From the NCBI GenBank assembly GCA_947179485.1, contig OX359245.1, positions 47,727,067 through 47,791,066 of the forward strand: DNA of 64,000 bases. Reading direction: 5' to 3'. This DNA is from Allacma fusca. Lineage: Eukaryota; Arthropoda; Collembola; Symphypleona; Sminthuridae. Made by a program: the position numbers and the translations under genes. Below the pieces are notes generated by a model. It was not told where the DNA came from. It did no database searches and saw only the letters and a list, made by a program, of their open reading frames with translations. Numbering within the stretch: position 1 is the first letter of the stretch; the number at the start of each line of letters is the position of its first letter. This document shows, one piece after another, positions 10,725-21,596 of the stretch.

Positions 10725-11700
10725 GTGCATTGCAATTGTGTAAAAATTTCATCGGTTAAAATTTCGGACAATCGATGTAGTACAAACACAACACTTTGCT
10801 GTATTGTAAATTCGGGAAATGAAATGAGCAGTAATAGTAGCACCAACGTGATAATCGAAAAAGACTCGAAAGAGGATAGCTATAGTGATTCTAACGACTG
10901 GTCTTATAATTCTGACGAATACGTGGTTCGCAATCACGATGAAGACGGGAATAGCTATCCTGAATTACTTTCAAAACACCTTCAAAATTGGGCAATACAA
11001 GAAAATATTTCCAGTCGAGCATTTGTAGAATTATTTCATTTACTCTTTGATTATCATCCTGAACTTCCGAAAAGCTCAGAAATTGTTAAAAACGCCCTTG
11101 TATAGTAATTTTACTGAGTGCAGTACAGGAAACTTGCTGTACTTTGTCTTAAAGACTGGAATTTTATCAAAGGTAAAAACGGTGCTCCAACACGGAATTT
11201 CATCGATATCTCTACAATTCAATATTGATTGTCTCCCACGTTTCAGTAGGTCAAACCTTTTTTGGCGGATATTACCTACTGTAAATCAATGCATAGACGT
11301 GTCCTCTTTAGCAATTCAGATTTACCTGAGATGCTTAAAACCTAAAAGCTTGGATCTATTTTTTGAGAAATTTATTTCAGAATTTGCAGTTGGTCTTGTT
11401 GAAAGACTATAAAACGGGGAGCAAATTATCAACATTGATAGATCAAAATGTATTTTTGTGTATGACGCGCTCGCCAGAGCGTTTATTAAAAGAATTAATG
11501 GTCATAGCTGTATTATTTTGTTAAAAATGTATTCCAGAGGGAATCTGGAGAAATAAAGTAATTTTCCCAAATTTTTGTGTAAAAAGCCAGAACAGATAAA
11601 TCATTTAAAGTCCATACTCAGGAAGAACATCATTGTTATTGGTTATACCATTCACACCCAGTTCAATTCATACGAAGGTATTTTTGCGTTCAGTCACGTT
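10725..11700 (+). pseudogene. Decayed Tnp2-like transposase, relative of the 21.6-kb gene
   Basis: A broken version of the transposase at 21597-23612, in pieces across frames. An acidic Ser-rich N-terminus is followed by ELLSKHLQNWAIQENISSRAF, matching EILKSWSLKHQIYHAAL. After a frameshift near 11100, LQFNIDCLPRFSRSNLFWRIL matches LQINVDGIPVFKSSLDQFWPIL, with C in place of G after the first catalytic Asp. At about 11450-11510 a second block, CIFVYDALARAFIKRINGH, matches CFVCDAPARAYLKCIKGH and keeps the second Asp. A final block near 11600 (TDKSFKVHTQEEHH) matches TDASFRDQEDLEHH. Stops and shifts make it non-functional. No C-terminal half or DUF4806-like partner was found nearby, and no terminal repeats. 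Confidence 0.75.
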
Positions 11701-11912
11701 CGCTTATATTGAACGCTAAAATAAAACGTGCAATTCACGTTCATGTCATTCGTACCGTGAACCCGTTTTATCTTGAATGTGTAATTTGTAGTTCCTATTT
11801 CAATCTTAAATCCTATTTTTAGTTGAAAATTAGAATTTGTCTTGAATAACTGCCGAAATTATTTAGTTCTTGGATGGTTTGAATCAGCTTAGGAAAATAT
11901 ACTCTTGCTGTA

Positions 11913-12642
11913 CAGTGTAATCTGGCTATAAGTGCACCTCGTAAAACTCTCCAAAAGTGCTCTTATAACGGTATGCTCTTATGAGGAACACAAGATTCCA
12001 GTTGAAACCAATTTTAATTTATAAATAATCTGTAATTGTACAATTAAGGTTTGGTTGGAATGAAATAGCAATTCGGGTATGTAAAGAAATCGCTGCAAGA
12101 TTTTTCCCTACGATATTTTATTTGCTTCCAAAGAATGGATTAATGCAGGTTCACATGAAACTTTGCAAATGCTTTAGTTTTTCCAACTGTAAGCAAAGCT
12201 TTTCTGGATGTACTATGAGGAATTATAACTGACTTATTACTGTATGAAGTAAACTTACAAGCAATACGCACTCTCAATATTTTCGCCAGTATAACGTGAA
12301 ACAGTATTCTCTCAGTATTCTCCTATACAAGCAGTTACGAGCTAAAATGTGAAACAAATTACTTGTTTCACATCAAATAATTGTTGCTTTTCAGTGTATA
12401 TGGAGCTTGTACGAGGCAGATGTGAAAGTTGTAGATAGGCATTATAACCTCGTTTGCTCAATACGTGTTCTATATATGAGAGGTTGTGTATACTACTCCG
12501 TCGTCACTAATTCCACTACACCGTAGGCATTGAAGCTCTTGGTGATTTTGTTCAAACGTTCGAAAATCCTTGTGAGGAAATGGGAGGGCTCTCATACAGA
12601 ACATGCTCTTATACGGAGGCCTCGTATAGCGAGAGTACACTG
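11913..12642. mobile_element. pogo/Tigger-like MITE flanked by TA
   Basis: The left end cagtgtaatctggctata and the inverted right end cagtgtactctcgctata form imperfect terminal inverted repeats, each bordered by TA (11911-11912 and 12643-12644). The subterminal tataagtgc/gctcttata repeats and the cagtgta(c)tctcgctata start are characteristic of pogo/Tigger-type elements. 730 bp, no recognisable transposase. Assignment rests on terminal sequence style and the TA duplication. Confidence 0.7.
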
Positions 12643-12659
12643 TAGTAAAGCTTACGAGG

Positions 12660-13100
12660 TCAAAGTTTAATTATTATATGTTGTGCTCTCTGACACGAGA
12701 TAGATTGAAGGAAGGAGTACTGAAAGCAATTTTATTCATCCACACCTTGTTTTTCTTGCATCGCTGCTCAACGAATTATCCGAAGTTTGTTCGGATTCCT
12801 TAAAGTTTTGATTTTTGATAAACTGATTTTTTAAAATATTTAACAAAAATGTGTAGTCGTAGTCATAAGCTATGTGAACACCTTTATTGTCGTTTTAAGC
12901 TAATTCAGCTAGAGTGAAAACCATTTTAACCAAAACCCGTTTTTCAAAAAAAAAAAAAACAAATATAGAAAAACAGGGGAAAACCGCGTGACTAGGTAGC
13001 GAAAACCATATTGTTTGGTTTCTGATTTCTCAAACCTGCATGACATCGAAATTATTATGAGCTAGACCCTTTGAACCTCAATTATTTGAAATGTTTGCTA
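12660..13100. other. AT-rich interval, no gene seen
   Basis: No coding potential. An A-rich tract lies near 12945-12960. Confidence 0.3.
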
Positions 13101-13106
13101 TATTAT

Positions 13107-13752
13107 GTAAACATTGGTGTACACATAAGAATTGAACCTTGGTTGTATCTATCTCCATATACTTATTTGATCCCATATTATCTCACAAGTTCCCCATAGC
13201 AATGTGTACAAGTATCACCAAGGCCATCCAAATAATACTCTTCCAGTAATCATACCCCCAATTTATAATTTATTTCATCATACATTATAACTCATTTTAT
13301 CATACATTCTAACTTATTTTATAATATTGTAAGGTATAAATACATAGTTGTAAGAAGTGTAGTTGTAAGAAGTGATTTTAGTCATGTAATAAAATTGTTA
13401 TTAGTGTTAAAGGTCAGCTCTAGCTGCGTCTAGAGCAGAGTAAAGAATCCCTGACGAGGGACTTCTCACTCTCCACTTTTGGACGCGTCTCATCTCATGA
13501 AATGATGTAATGATGTATGAATCACACACGACAGTGTTAAAGTGTGTGCAAATCTTATTTGCGAACTTCAGTCTTAGACTGAGAGTTATTCCTTTCTGTT
13601 TGATTTCTAGAATCCTCTGAGATTCCCCTTTTGTTCTATTTTTACGTTTTTGAAGTTATTGTTGAAGTAATTATCTTTTCGCTTTCAGTTTCATTTTGAA
13701 TAAATAATCAGCCTTCGGGTTATCTTATTCAGTCATTGCGTGGATTACATTT
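13107..13752 (+). repeat. Possible solo LTR
   Basis: A region of different composition with a TATAAATA-like box (13335), a GC-richer tract (tctagctgcgtctagagcag, 13421-13440), an AATAAA-type signal (gaataaataa, near 13700) and a segment ending ttgcgtggattaca. This resembles the R-U5 part of an LTR. It could start at tgtacacataag and end at the final ca. No matching 5-bp target duplication or internal region was found, so this is a guess from style. Confidence 0.3.
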
Positions 13753-13754
13753 GA

Positions 13755-14250
13755 GACTTTTATTTATTGCTTTCATCCAATTAATTACATTTTTAGCACG
13801 ATTCATAAGTTATCAAGTTTGGAAAGTTGCTCAAATGGAGTGACCTCATCTTGACCTTAATAATATGTATAATTTACTATAATTAAAGACTTATTACGCG
13901 AAACCAGTACTGTTTAATTAATTGTAGTTTAAATAAACGTTTAATGTATTCTTGATTATTCTTTTAAAAAAATCCGCGCAAAAAAACCATCATGGAGCTT
14001 ATGATTTAATCCGACCAAATGATCCGGTATGATGCTTATACAGAAATGATTCCGATGGTTTCGTCCAATATTTCAGAACAGATTAACTGGTGCGACATAA
14101 TATTTGGAACAAACCGATTGAAATTATCGACACTTTTAAACCATGCCGGATCAAACCCGAAACCACATAGATAGCACGGCAAAAATAACACTTTAATTAC
14201 GGTGTGCCTAATTAATAAAGACCATCCCTGCTGACAGCAATGCATATATT
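13755..14250. other. Downstream flank / probable 3' untranslated region of the GMC gene
   Basis: AT-rich and without a gene. It lies immediately 3' of the minus-strand GMC oxidoreductase stop codon, so part may be its 3' UTR. Confidence 0.35.
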
Positions 14251-14253
14251 CCA

Positions 14254-16830
14254 CTATTTGTGCTCCTTTTTAGGTAATCTCCAAGTTTTCTGAATCATTT
14301 CCGCTCCCATCTCGCCAATCATAATGGTAGGAGCATTGGTATTAGCTGTAGTGACGTAAGGCATTATCGAAGCATCAATGACCCTTAAGTTCTTTGTCCC
14401 TAAGACTCGCAGCTCTGAGTCAACGACTGCAGTTGGCGAACTAGGTTTCCCCATTGCGCACGTCCCACTGGGATGGTATACAGTTAGAGAATAATGCCGA
14501 TGGTAACATTCCCAGTAAGCATCGCTCTTAAACGTATCGTTCTCACACCCCGGAAAAGGAGTGCTGTGTAGTCTTGCATTGACGGCTTTAAACGTTGGCG
14601 CGTTCTCTACCAAGTCAACACCTCGCTTTGCTGCTTCCACAAGGACCTTCAAGTCTAGTTCATTTTCAAAATAATTTGGTTCAATTAGAGGAGGCATCAA
14701 TGGATCCCTACTTCTCAGTCTGATCTCACCCCTTGAGAAGGGATGTACTGCCGCGCTCATAATTTGAAATGAATCTTGTCCATGGATTCCTTTGAAAAAT
14801 TGTTCCAGTATGCCCGGCTTGATATTAAAAGTCTGAGTATAAACATGATCACTTAGTCTGAGTGCATTTATTCCAAAGATCATGTGCTGAATATCTGGCC
14901 AGTCATGCTGACCTAAACTTTTGGCAACCTTGGACACCATGAAAGTACTAGCTTGACATGTTGTTGAGCTCAAAATTCCATCACCATGTTTATAAAAGTC
15001 ATCCAATGCTCCCACATTCAAATCTTTGTCCAAATTGAGCGAAATCTGTTTGTCAACAATAAATGGTCCTATAATTGATGTCATATGGTCCTGTAAATTT
15101 TCCCCAACGGGTAGGTCCACTAAAACTGGTATCTCCAGGGATCTTAGATGACTCTTAGGACCGATGCCGGAAATCATCAGAATTTGGGGGGAATTAACAG
15201 TTCCGGCTGACAAAATTACTTCCTTGGCTGCAAAAGCAACTTTGATTTGACCATGGCGAATGTACTCAACCCCAACAGCACGATTTTCTGGGCCTTCGAA
15301 TAAAATCTATGTAATTGAACGAAATATGTCGTTAAAATTTTAACAATAAAAGTGCATAAAAATGTTATCTGTACCCTTGTAACATGTGAAAATTTCCTGA
15401 TGTGTAAATTCTTCCGGTATTGAACAGGCACCAAAAAAGCGTGGTATGTATCATGCCGTTTGCCGAAATCCTCTGGATTATCTCTCCTGTGTTGCTGTGT
15501 ATTGTAAATCGGTGCACATCCTACGAAACAAATAACCCCGATGTTTTATTTTAAAATTTTTGAATTCCAGAAGATCTCCACATCCAATGTCTGGCATCCA
15601 ATCCTTGCCTTCCATTTATATGCCTACGAATATTTTTATAAGAAAATCACCTTCTATAAAATCTGCGATTAGATCTGTCCTTGGAATGCCCATTTCCTCC
15701 GCAGCTTTACAGTAAACTTCGGACATGCCCTTGTAACTCGGTTGGGTAACTTGCAAATATCCGTTACGAGAGTGGTAACGGTCTAAAATACCAAGCATTA
15801 TTAAATGTTAGTGACTACATAATACACAAGATGTGTATTAAAAATTACCGGGTCGTAATTTTACGCTTTGGAAGGACAGTTACACAGAAATTTGACGCCA
15901 AACACACCATTATCCTACTCCCCCTGGTAATTCTCTGATTTTTTGAACAATCTTAACACGTTCTCATAATTCCAACGTGGATCCCCGGTAACGTTTGCCC
16001 ATCGTTCATAGTCGTACTTGTGACCTCGTAAGTAAATCATGAAGTTCAGAGTGCTGCTACCTCCCAAGGCCCGGCCACGTGGCCAGTAGCATTTCTATAG
16101 TAATTAATAGTTTTGAAAATTAGGATCATCAAAATTAAGTTTAAATTTTAAAACACCATAAAATCTGGCGTCAAATATATGCTTTAAATTTGTGACAATA
16201 ATGTTTCATTCGAACATAATTACTCATGGAATATTTAGCCGAAAGTTTGATAAATAAAATATAACACTGTAAATGCATGTTCACCTCTGAATTCATTGCA
16301 AGGCAAGCCCCATTCTGAGAAACGGTGTAATAACCCCAGTTAACCTTAGGAGTAGTGTAAAGGAAAATCGCAAGGAGTGGTATACTCTGTAAAGGATGCG
16401 GAAATCCTCCAGCTTCTAGAAGTAGCACTTTTGAATGCTCTGACAATCTATTTGCTAGCACTGCTCCAGCAGATCCTGCTCCAACTGATAAAATTAAAAC
16501 GAAGGATCAATTTTAGAATAATACCACAGCCGCTTAAAAACTTCAGTTTTTTAGTTTGGAAAATACCCCTAATTCAACCCCTAGTAATTGCTATTTTTAT
16601 ATAAGACAGGTCCGAACTTAAAAATTACCAATAATAAAATCAAATTTGTCTTCCACGTCCCAAACAGCTGAAAACTGGTCCCGGAGGGATTCATATGTAT
16701 AGAAAAGCGTAAACCATTGTGGCAGAATCCCACTCACAAAAATAAGAATTCCGTATGAAAATGTTGTTGACAGAGGAAGTATGGCGTTTCGAAAACTGGT
16801 AAATGTAGAGGTGTAAGAGGTTGAGTCCAT
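14254..16830 (-). CDS. GMC oxidoreductase (glucose dehydrogenase-like), six exons
   Basis: FAD-dependent glucose-methanol-choline oxidoreductase, which oxidises alcohols or sugars. Exons on the minus strand: 16830-16629, 16484-16285, 16094-15919, 15782-15651, 15520-15375 and 15306-14254, about 635 residues, normal for insect members. A hydrophobic N-terminus (about residues 17-40) could be a signal or anchor. FDFIIV-GAGSAG across the first junction is the FAD dinucleotide motif, followed by [16 protein letters not shown]. Exon 3 has [16 protein letters not shown]. Exon 6 has [18 protein letters not shown], the catalytic HPSGTCAMG (His near 562) and [16 protein letters not shown] (Asn near 605). 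Introns are GT-AG; junctions 1-2, 2-3, 4-5 and 5-6 keep phase. Junction 3-4 is off by one base beside a five-G run (15920-15924), so either the copy is frameshifted or there is a sequence error. Substrate cannot be assigned; it may be a recent pseudogene. Confidence 0.85.
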
Positions 16831-17920
16831 TTCTAACGTTTATTAAAACAAGCCGAAAAATATAGCTTCTAATTATATGCGACAAGTTTTCTGTAAAACT
16901 TCCATTCCGCGCCCGCTCTCAAACCAAAATAAGACTTAGAGGAAGCATCGGGTAAAATTTATGTATCCCTATCTGTAGCAATAAGGTAAGGCCAACTTTA
17001 ATATTCCCTTTATTTCTACAAGAGATTACGATAGTACAAATGAAATTAAAATCGAAGAATACATGGAACAATAGGAGTTTTACAGATGTGAACACTGAGT
17101 TATTATTATATTTCTTGTGTGCACCTTGAGCGAATAGTTAATTCCATGTGAACTACTATAAGACATTGATAAATTCGTTTCATAATTATGAGAGGGGTTA
17201 TCAATATCTTCCGAAGGGTTTATAGCCAAAAACACATTATCAAAACTCATTATATCACCCCATTACGATCATTAAATTAGATTCAAGTCTAGGGAAAACT
17301 AGCTGGACTATTTTCTTGAATGTTCTGACGACGTTTATGAGTATACGCTGCCGAGATGAGGTTGACCCCATTTCCCACACCTTGGGAAAACTGGGAGGAA
17401 TATAAGATAACAAGACTTATGACAGAAATTGGCCAGCTGTCCATAATTCAGCCGTTGTTTCACTACATTATTGCAACGCTTTGCAGCAGAGTTCATTAAA
17501 TAATTCACAAGTTTTAACGGATAAACCAACGTGGCGATACAATGACGGTATTACAAGGGATGTGCCACAAATGACGTCATCCAAAGGTCTGGCAAATTTC
17601 AAATGACTGAATGGATGATCATTCGTCGTCACAACGAAGGGTGGCTGACTGCATATGGCGTCATGTTTATAAGTATACATGGGCATATATGTATAGTGCA
17701 ATTCCACAGGGTGTTTTGTTATTTAAAACTGTTAACGTTTGCAGTAATTAACAATTGCAATAACAATTATTCGCCTTTGTTTACCTCATTTGTAGTGTCT
17801 CGCTGTTGTTTTTTTCCTTCTGTATTAGACATAGTAAAAGTGAATGTCTAACAATTAGTAGTCTAAGTGAACAAGTGTGACTAAAAATCATCAGTGATTT
17901 TGACTTATTCTTGGGTAAAC
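16831..17920. other. Intergenic, upstream of the GMC gene
   Basis: Probably contains the promoter and 5' UTR of the minus-strand GMC gene, but no TATA box or initiator could be assigned with confidence. Short open frames here have no recognisable features. Confidence 0.35.
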
Positions 17921-17924
17921 TCTT

Positions 17925-18260
17925 ATAGATCGGTGGTCATAGGAAGTGGCATAAAACGCAGCATAAACTGGAATGACATTTTTAAAGGAGTTGCTACCTC
18001 CGCATATTTTAAGCTCAAAAAATTGTCAAATTTATGTCAAAATCTTGATTCTATTTAAGAAAAATAAAACGTTTCTTTAAAAGTAAACAACATACACTGC
18101 ACTACATCCTGTGACAAAAGTTCTGATTCGATCCTACTTGAACCCACTGCGTATTAAAAATACTTTTGAAAAGATATATTATGCAGGAAAAGTTTAAATC
18201 TTTTAAAATATTGGTAAAAAAGGGTCAACTACAGTCTCATTTATAATCATTTTTCAAAGT
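17925..18260 (+). repeat. Dispersed repeat, copy 1
   Basis: Diverged match to 58850-59180 in the same orientation: ttaagctcaaa(a/c)aatt, then atttaagaa, then ttttaaaatattg(g/t), then aagggt. Both are non-coding. Confidence 0.45.
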
Positions 18261-19149
18261 TTCGCCATTGTCAAACAAGATGGAACATATTTCAAAAACG
18301 CTAGAACAAGATTTTATGAATTTTGAAGCAATGGGATGTTCTGTTTACCAAACCTCGTTATATGGTCTATGGATACACTAGCTTGTTTTTTCAAATATTC
18401 TAGCAATAAGCTCATAACCAAGAATTTACAAACTACGGAACAAAATTTCAAGTGGCATCGATTTTTACAGACCAAAAACAAAAAATTATTGTTACGCTTC
18501 ATGCTAAGTTTTGCTTTCTGGAGTTTAATATTTCAAATTGATATTAAGCATAATTCGTATTAAAATGAACAACAAGAATACAACAACTTCTTTAATGTAC
18601 TAACATTTCTTGTTGGTTTTTTCTGGTTTGTTAGAACTTGAGTCATTGAAAAAAAATACTTCAGACACTGTGTCTGTTACTCTCATTAAAATTTCTTGTT
18701 TCATGTTTGGCTTGAACTATTGCTTTAAATACATTTATTCTTGTGGGACACCACCTTTAGTTGCTTTAATAATTGTATTCCAGTCAGCACTTTTATTGAC
18801 ACTCAGTGCTAAAATGGCAAGTAAAAATGAATAATTAGCCTAATCCAACCCAATACACACCGCACGAAAAATATTTAAATATTTATAAGAGCTCTATATT
18901 TTGTAATATGTATATTACCCCGGAATATAGCATTTCGAGCAAATTATTTTGCTAAGGAAATTGCCCATGCGACAACAAAGTCCCATTTGAAATTCATAAT
19001 GTGATTATAAATATGTTGATGAGTTGATGAAAAAGTTAATTTGGAAATTGTGATTGGAATTGCAAATAAAATAGACTCAAGGTAGAAGTAAAAAGGCAAA
19101 TATAATGTGATTCTGGGCTGCACGTTTCATTAGAAAAAAATTTCCCACG
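18261..19149. other. AT-rich interval, no gene supported
   Basis: Short hydrophobic open frames occur at 18336-18563 and 18610-18834 but have no recognisable domain or splice context. Not annotated as genes. Confidence 0.3.
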
Positions 19150-19490
19150 TTTTTTACGAGCTCAAAATGAAGCGTAGCTTTATAAACCACATTCCTTTTT
19201 ATTTAAGAATTGTGAATTCTTACATTTACATTCAGAGCCTGAATAATCACCTCATGTGGTTTGCTTGGAAGAGTTTCTTCATATTTCTTGATCCTCATAC
19301 TGCAGTATCAACATATTTGCAATATTTATATCTTATATGCATACATTATATATAATTATGCATATTATTATTATTAACATTATTTACTATAGTACATGGG
19401 CTGGAGAGAGGGAACTGTTTCATGGAACCCGAGATTAACAACAACTTCTATTCAAGCTAAATACTGGTCAGAAATATTTGTATTTACAGA
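19150..19490. repeat. Dispersed repeat, copy 2
   Basis: Partner of 8745-9045 with the same order of short identities. This copy has a longer AT-rich stretch in the middle. Confidence 0.65.
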
Positions 19491-20400
19491 CTATAATTTA
19501 TTACAGCAGTTTGATCAAATACTTTTATGAGATCTTTCTTTTAATTAGGCAGGATTGACTTCTTTCAAAAATCCCTGTCGATTCTGCTTTAAAAAAATAA
19601 ATAGGGGCCAAGACTACAGTATTTTAAATTTGTGTATGTTACCTATGTTTTTGTTACGGTGCTTTTTAGACCAATAGTACGAAACTGTGTTTCTGATTTT
19701 ACTGTAAGATGGATAATTTGCAGAAACTCTAAAATAATAGTTTCCTTTTAAAGCTCTGTTTTCAACGGGCGACAATTTAAAACTCAACTTTGAAATACCG
19801 CTCGCATTATTTCGATGTTTGTTACGCCATACATACACAACCCAATAAACACCGCAATTCTATAGCACGTCAAAACATGGTAACAAATTGGCAGAACTTG
19901 TAACGTGTAAAACATTAACGTGAATTTAACGTAAAACAATTTCCAACAAAAAAACGCTTCACAGTTCACGTCATTTATGCGTTAAAAATTAACGTAAAAG
20001 TTGCGCTCTGATTTACTGAACGGGAACATGCGCAGATCTATTGTAAACTGGGTGGCATTTATTGTTTAATCAAAAATGATCCAACGACTGTCTCCTATCC
20101 CATATCTCCAACAACAGCATGAATTTTGTTCACGACAATAGCATTCCTTCAACTCATTAATATTACTCCAAGATAAACTCACCTAAATCGGGATTTGTTC
20201 CAACATTGAGTTTGCAGGTAAATTAATTGAGTTGTTACTGAGTTAATCAAAACATCTTTCTAATACTCCATCACCTGAAATTCTTATGCCGTGGTAATAT
20301 AAGCGCCATTCTAGGTGAATTGCTGCAGTATATGCATTATACTTTCAGTCAACAATGTTTTAAATTTTTATAGGTGCAGTTCAATTCCAACGCGAGAAAA
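19491..20400. other. AT-rich interval with AACGT motifs
   Basis: No gene seen. Around 19865-20000 there are repeated taacgt/ttaacgtgaa-type motifs that may be the edge of a decayed element. Confidence 0.3.
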
Positions 20401-20425
20401 AATAGGAAACTGTCCACGCAACGAC

Positions 20426-20457
20426 ACACAAAAGTGTGTCACGACACACTTTTGTGT
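20426..20457. repeat. Perfect 15-bp inverted repeat with 2-base loop
   Basis: acacaaaagtgtgtc is followed by a two-base spacer and its exact reverse complement gacacacttttgtgt. Each arm itself contains a smaller inverted repeat, so cruciform or hairpin formation is plausible. No gene or terminator context. Confidence 0.8.
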
Positions 20458-20769
20458 CACATTTTACGCACTTTTAAATTGTTTTCGCATCTACAAAAAT
20501 GTTGACGAATAATTTTTTTTCGTTTTTGAATTTATTTTTGAATTTAGTTCAAATGTTTTCTAGGTTTGCTTGTGAAATTTATGTATTTACGAGAGAAATA
20601 TTTTTCCCCTTTTCTCATGTAAGCTTTTTTGATCATGGAATGAATTCACTGCATAGTTTTACAGTACTAAAACAATGTAAGCGAATTTTACAGTTGTTTG
20701 TAAATGACGGAATTTTGAACCTAAAAATTGTTAATACAATGTGTTTTTTGAAGCAGTCCGTTACATAAT

Positions 20770-21187
20770 TTTCATTAGACCGTGCAACTGACCTGAATAG
20801 GTAGCGTGACTGATGACGCTCCTGTCGTGTCAGAGGGAGTTCTACCAGACCCTGTTCAATGTAGAAAGTGCAGCCTCTTTGTATATACTTCTTTACAACG
20901 GAGCCGATATTCCCTTTTAAACTTAAACTAATAATTTAACCCAAGTAAAATATCCTTCGATGGTTTTTGTGTTTGATTACACATAACATGACTTGATTAC
21001 CGAAAAAAATTATTACATGCGCCAACATTACAAAATAATGAAGAATTTACGTTCCACTATTCGAAATTATTGTTTCGAAATGACCCACGAATGTGAATGT
21101 TGTGATAACTTACCAAAATAAATATCACGTTTTGAGCTCACCAACCTTCTCAGAGAAAGAGGTTTCCTAAGCTAAATGTCCCGAAAC
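20770..21187. other. Left flank of the Tnp2-like element
   Basis: No gene seen between the hairpin region and the left terminal inverted repeat at 21188. Confidence 0.3.
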
Positions 21188-21203
21188 CGCCCAGCTAGCA
21201 CTG
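21188..21203 (+). repeat. Left terminal inverted repeat of the Tnp2-like element
   Basis: Sixteen bases, exact reverse complement of 25876-25891. Confidence 0.8.
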
Positions 21204-21596
21204 CATATCGTAATGAAGTCAGAAACAAGGCCCGAACTTCTTAAAATGTTCATATCATTTACATGTGCTAACTATGACATCTAATAGTTGCCTCAAAAAT
21301 GTGAAAATTCCGACATGGTTCTAAAATATTGCATTGAACTGAAGAATAACTGAACGCATTCGCAAAAATTTCAGTATCTCATCATACGAATGAATCAGAT
21401 CATAAACCCTGGGTGTTTTCGCAAAATAATGATGATGCTTGTTGCGCAAGCCAACGAGGTGCCCTTAGCAAGACCAAATTCAACCGTCACCGAAGACCAT
21501 TTTGTAGTTCCGTAGGCATGGTCTCACTTTCAACATTTTGTGCTACTAGATTCATCAATTACTGCTAAAAAGGGTAAGTTTATAAATTAGTAATAA

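Noticed and set aside
10725-10937. Independent small acidic host protein
   Set aside because: The acidic Ser-rich start followed by LQNWAIQENISS matches the N-terminus of the Tnp2-like transposase, and downstream fragments continue that match.
18610-18834. Hydrophobic 74-codon frame that could be a small membrane protein
   Set aside because: No supporting splice sites, family resemblance or second copy. Such frames are expected by chance in T-rich DNA.
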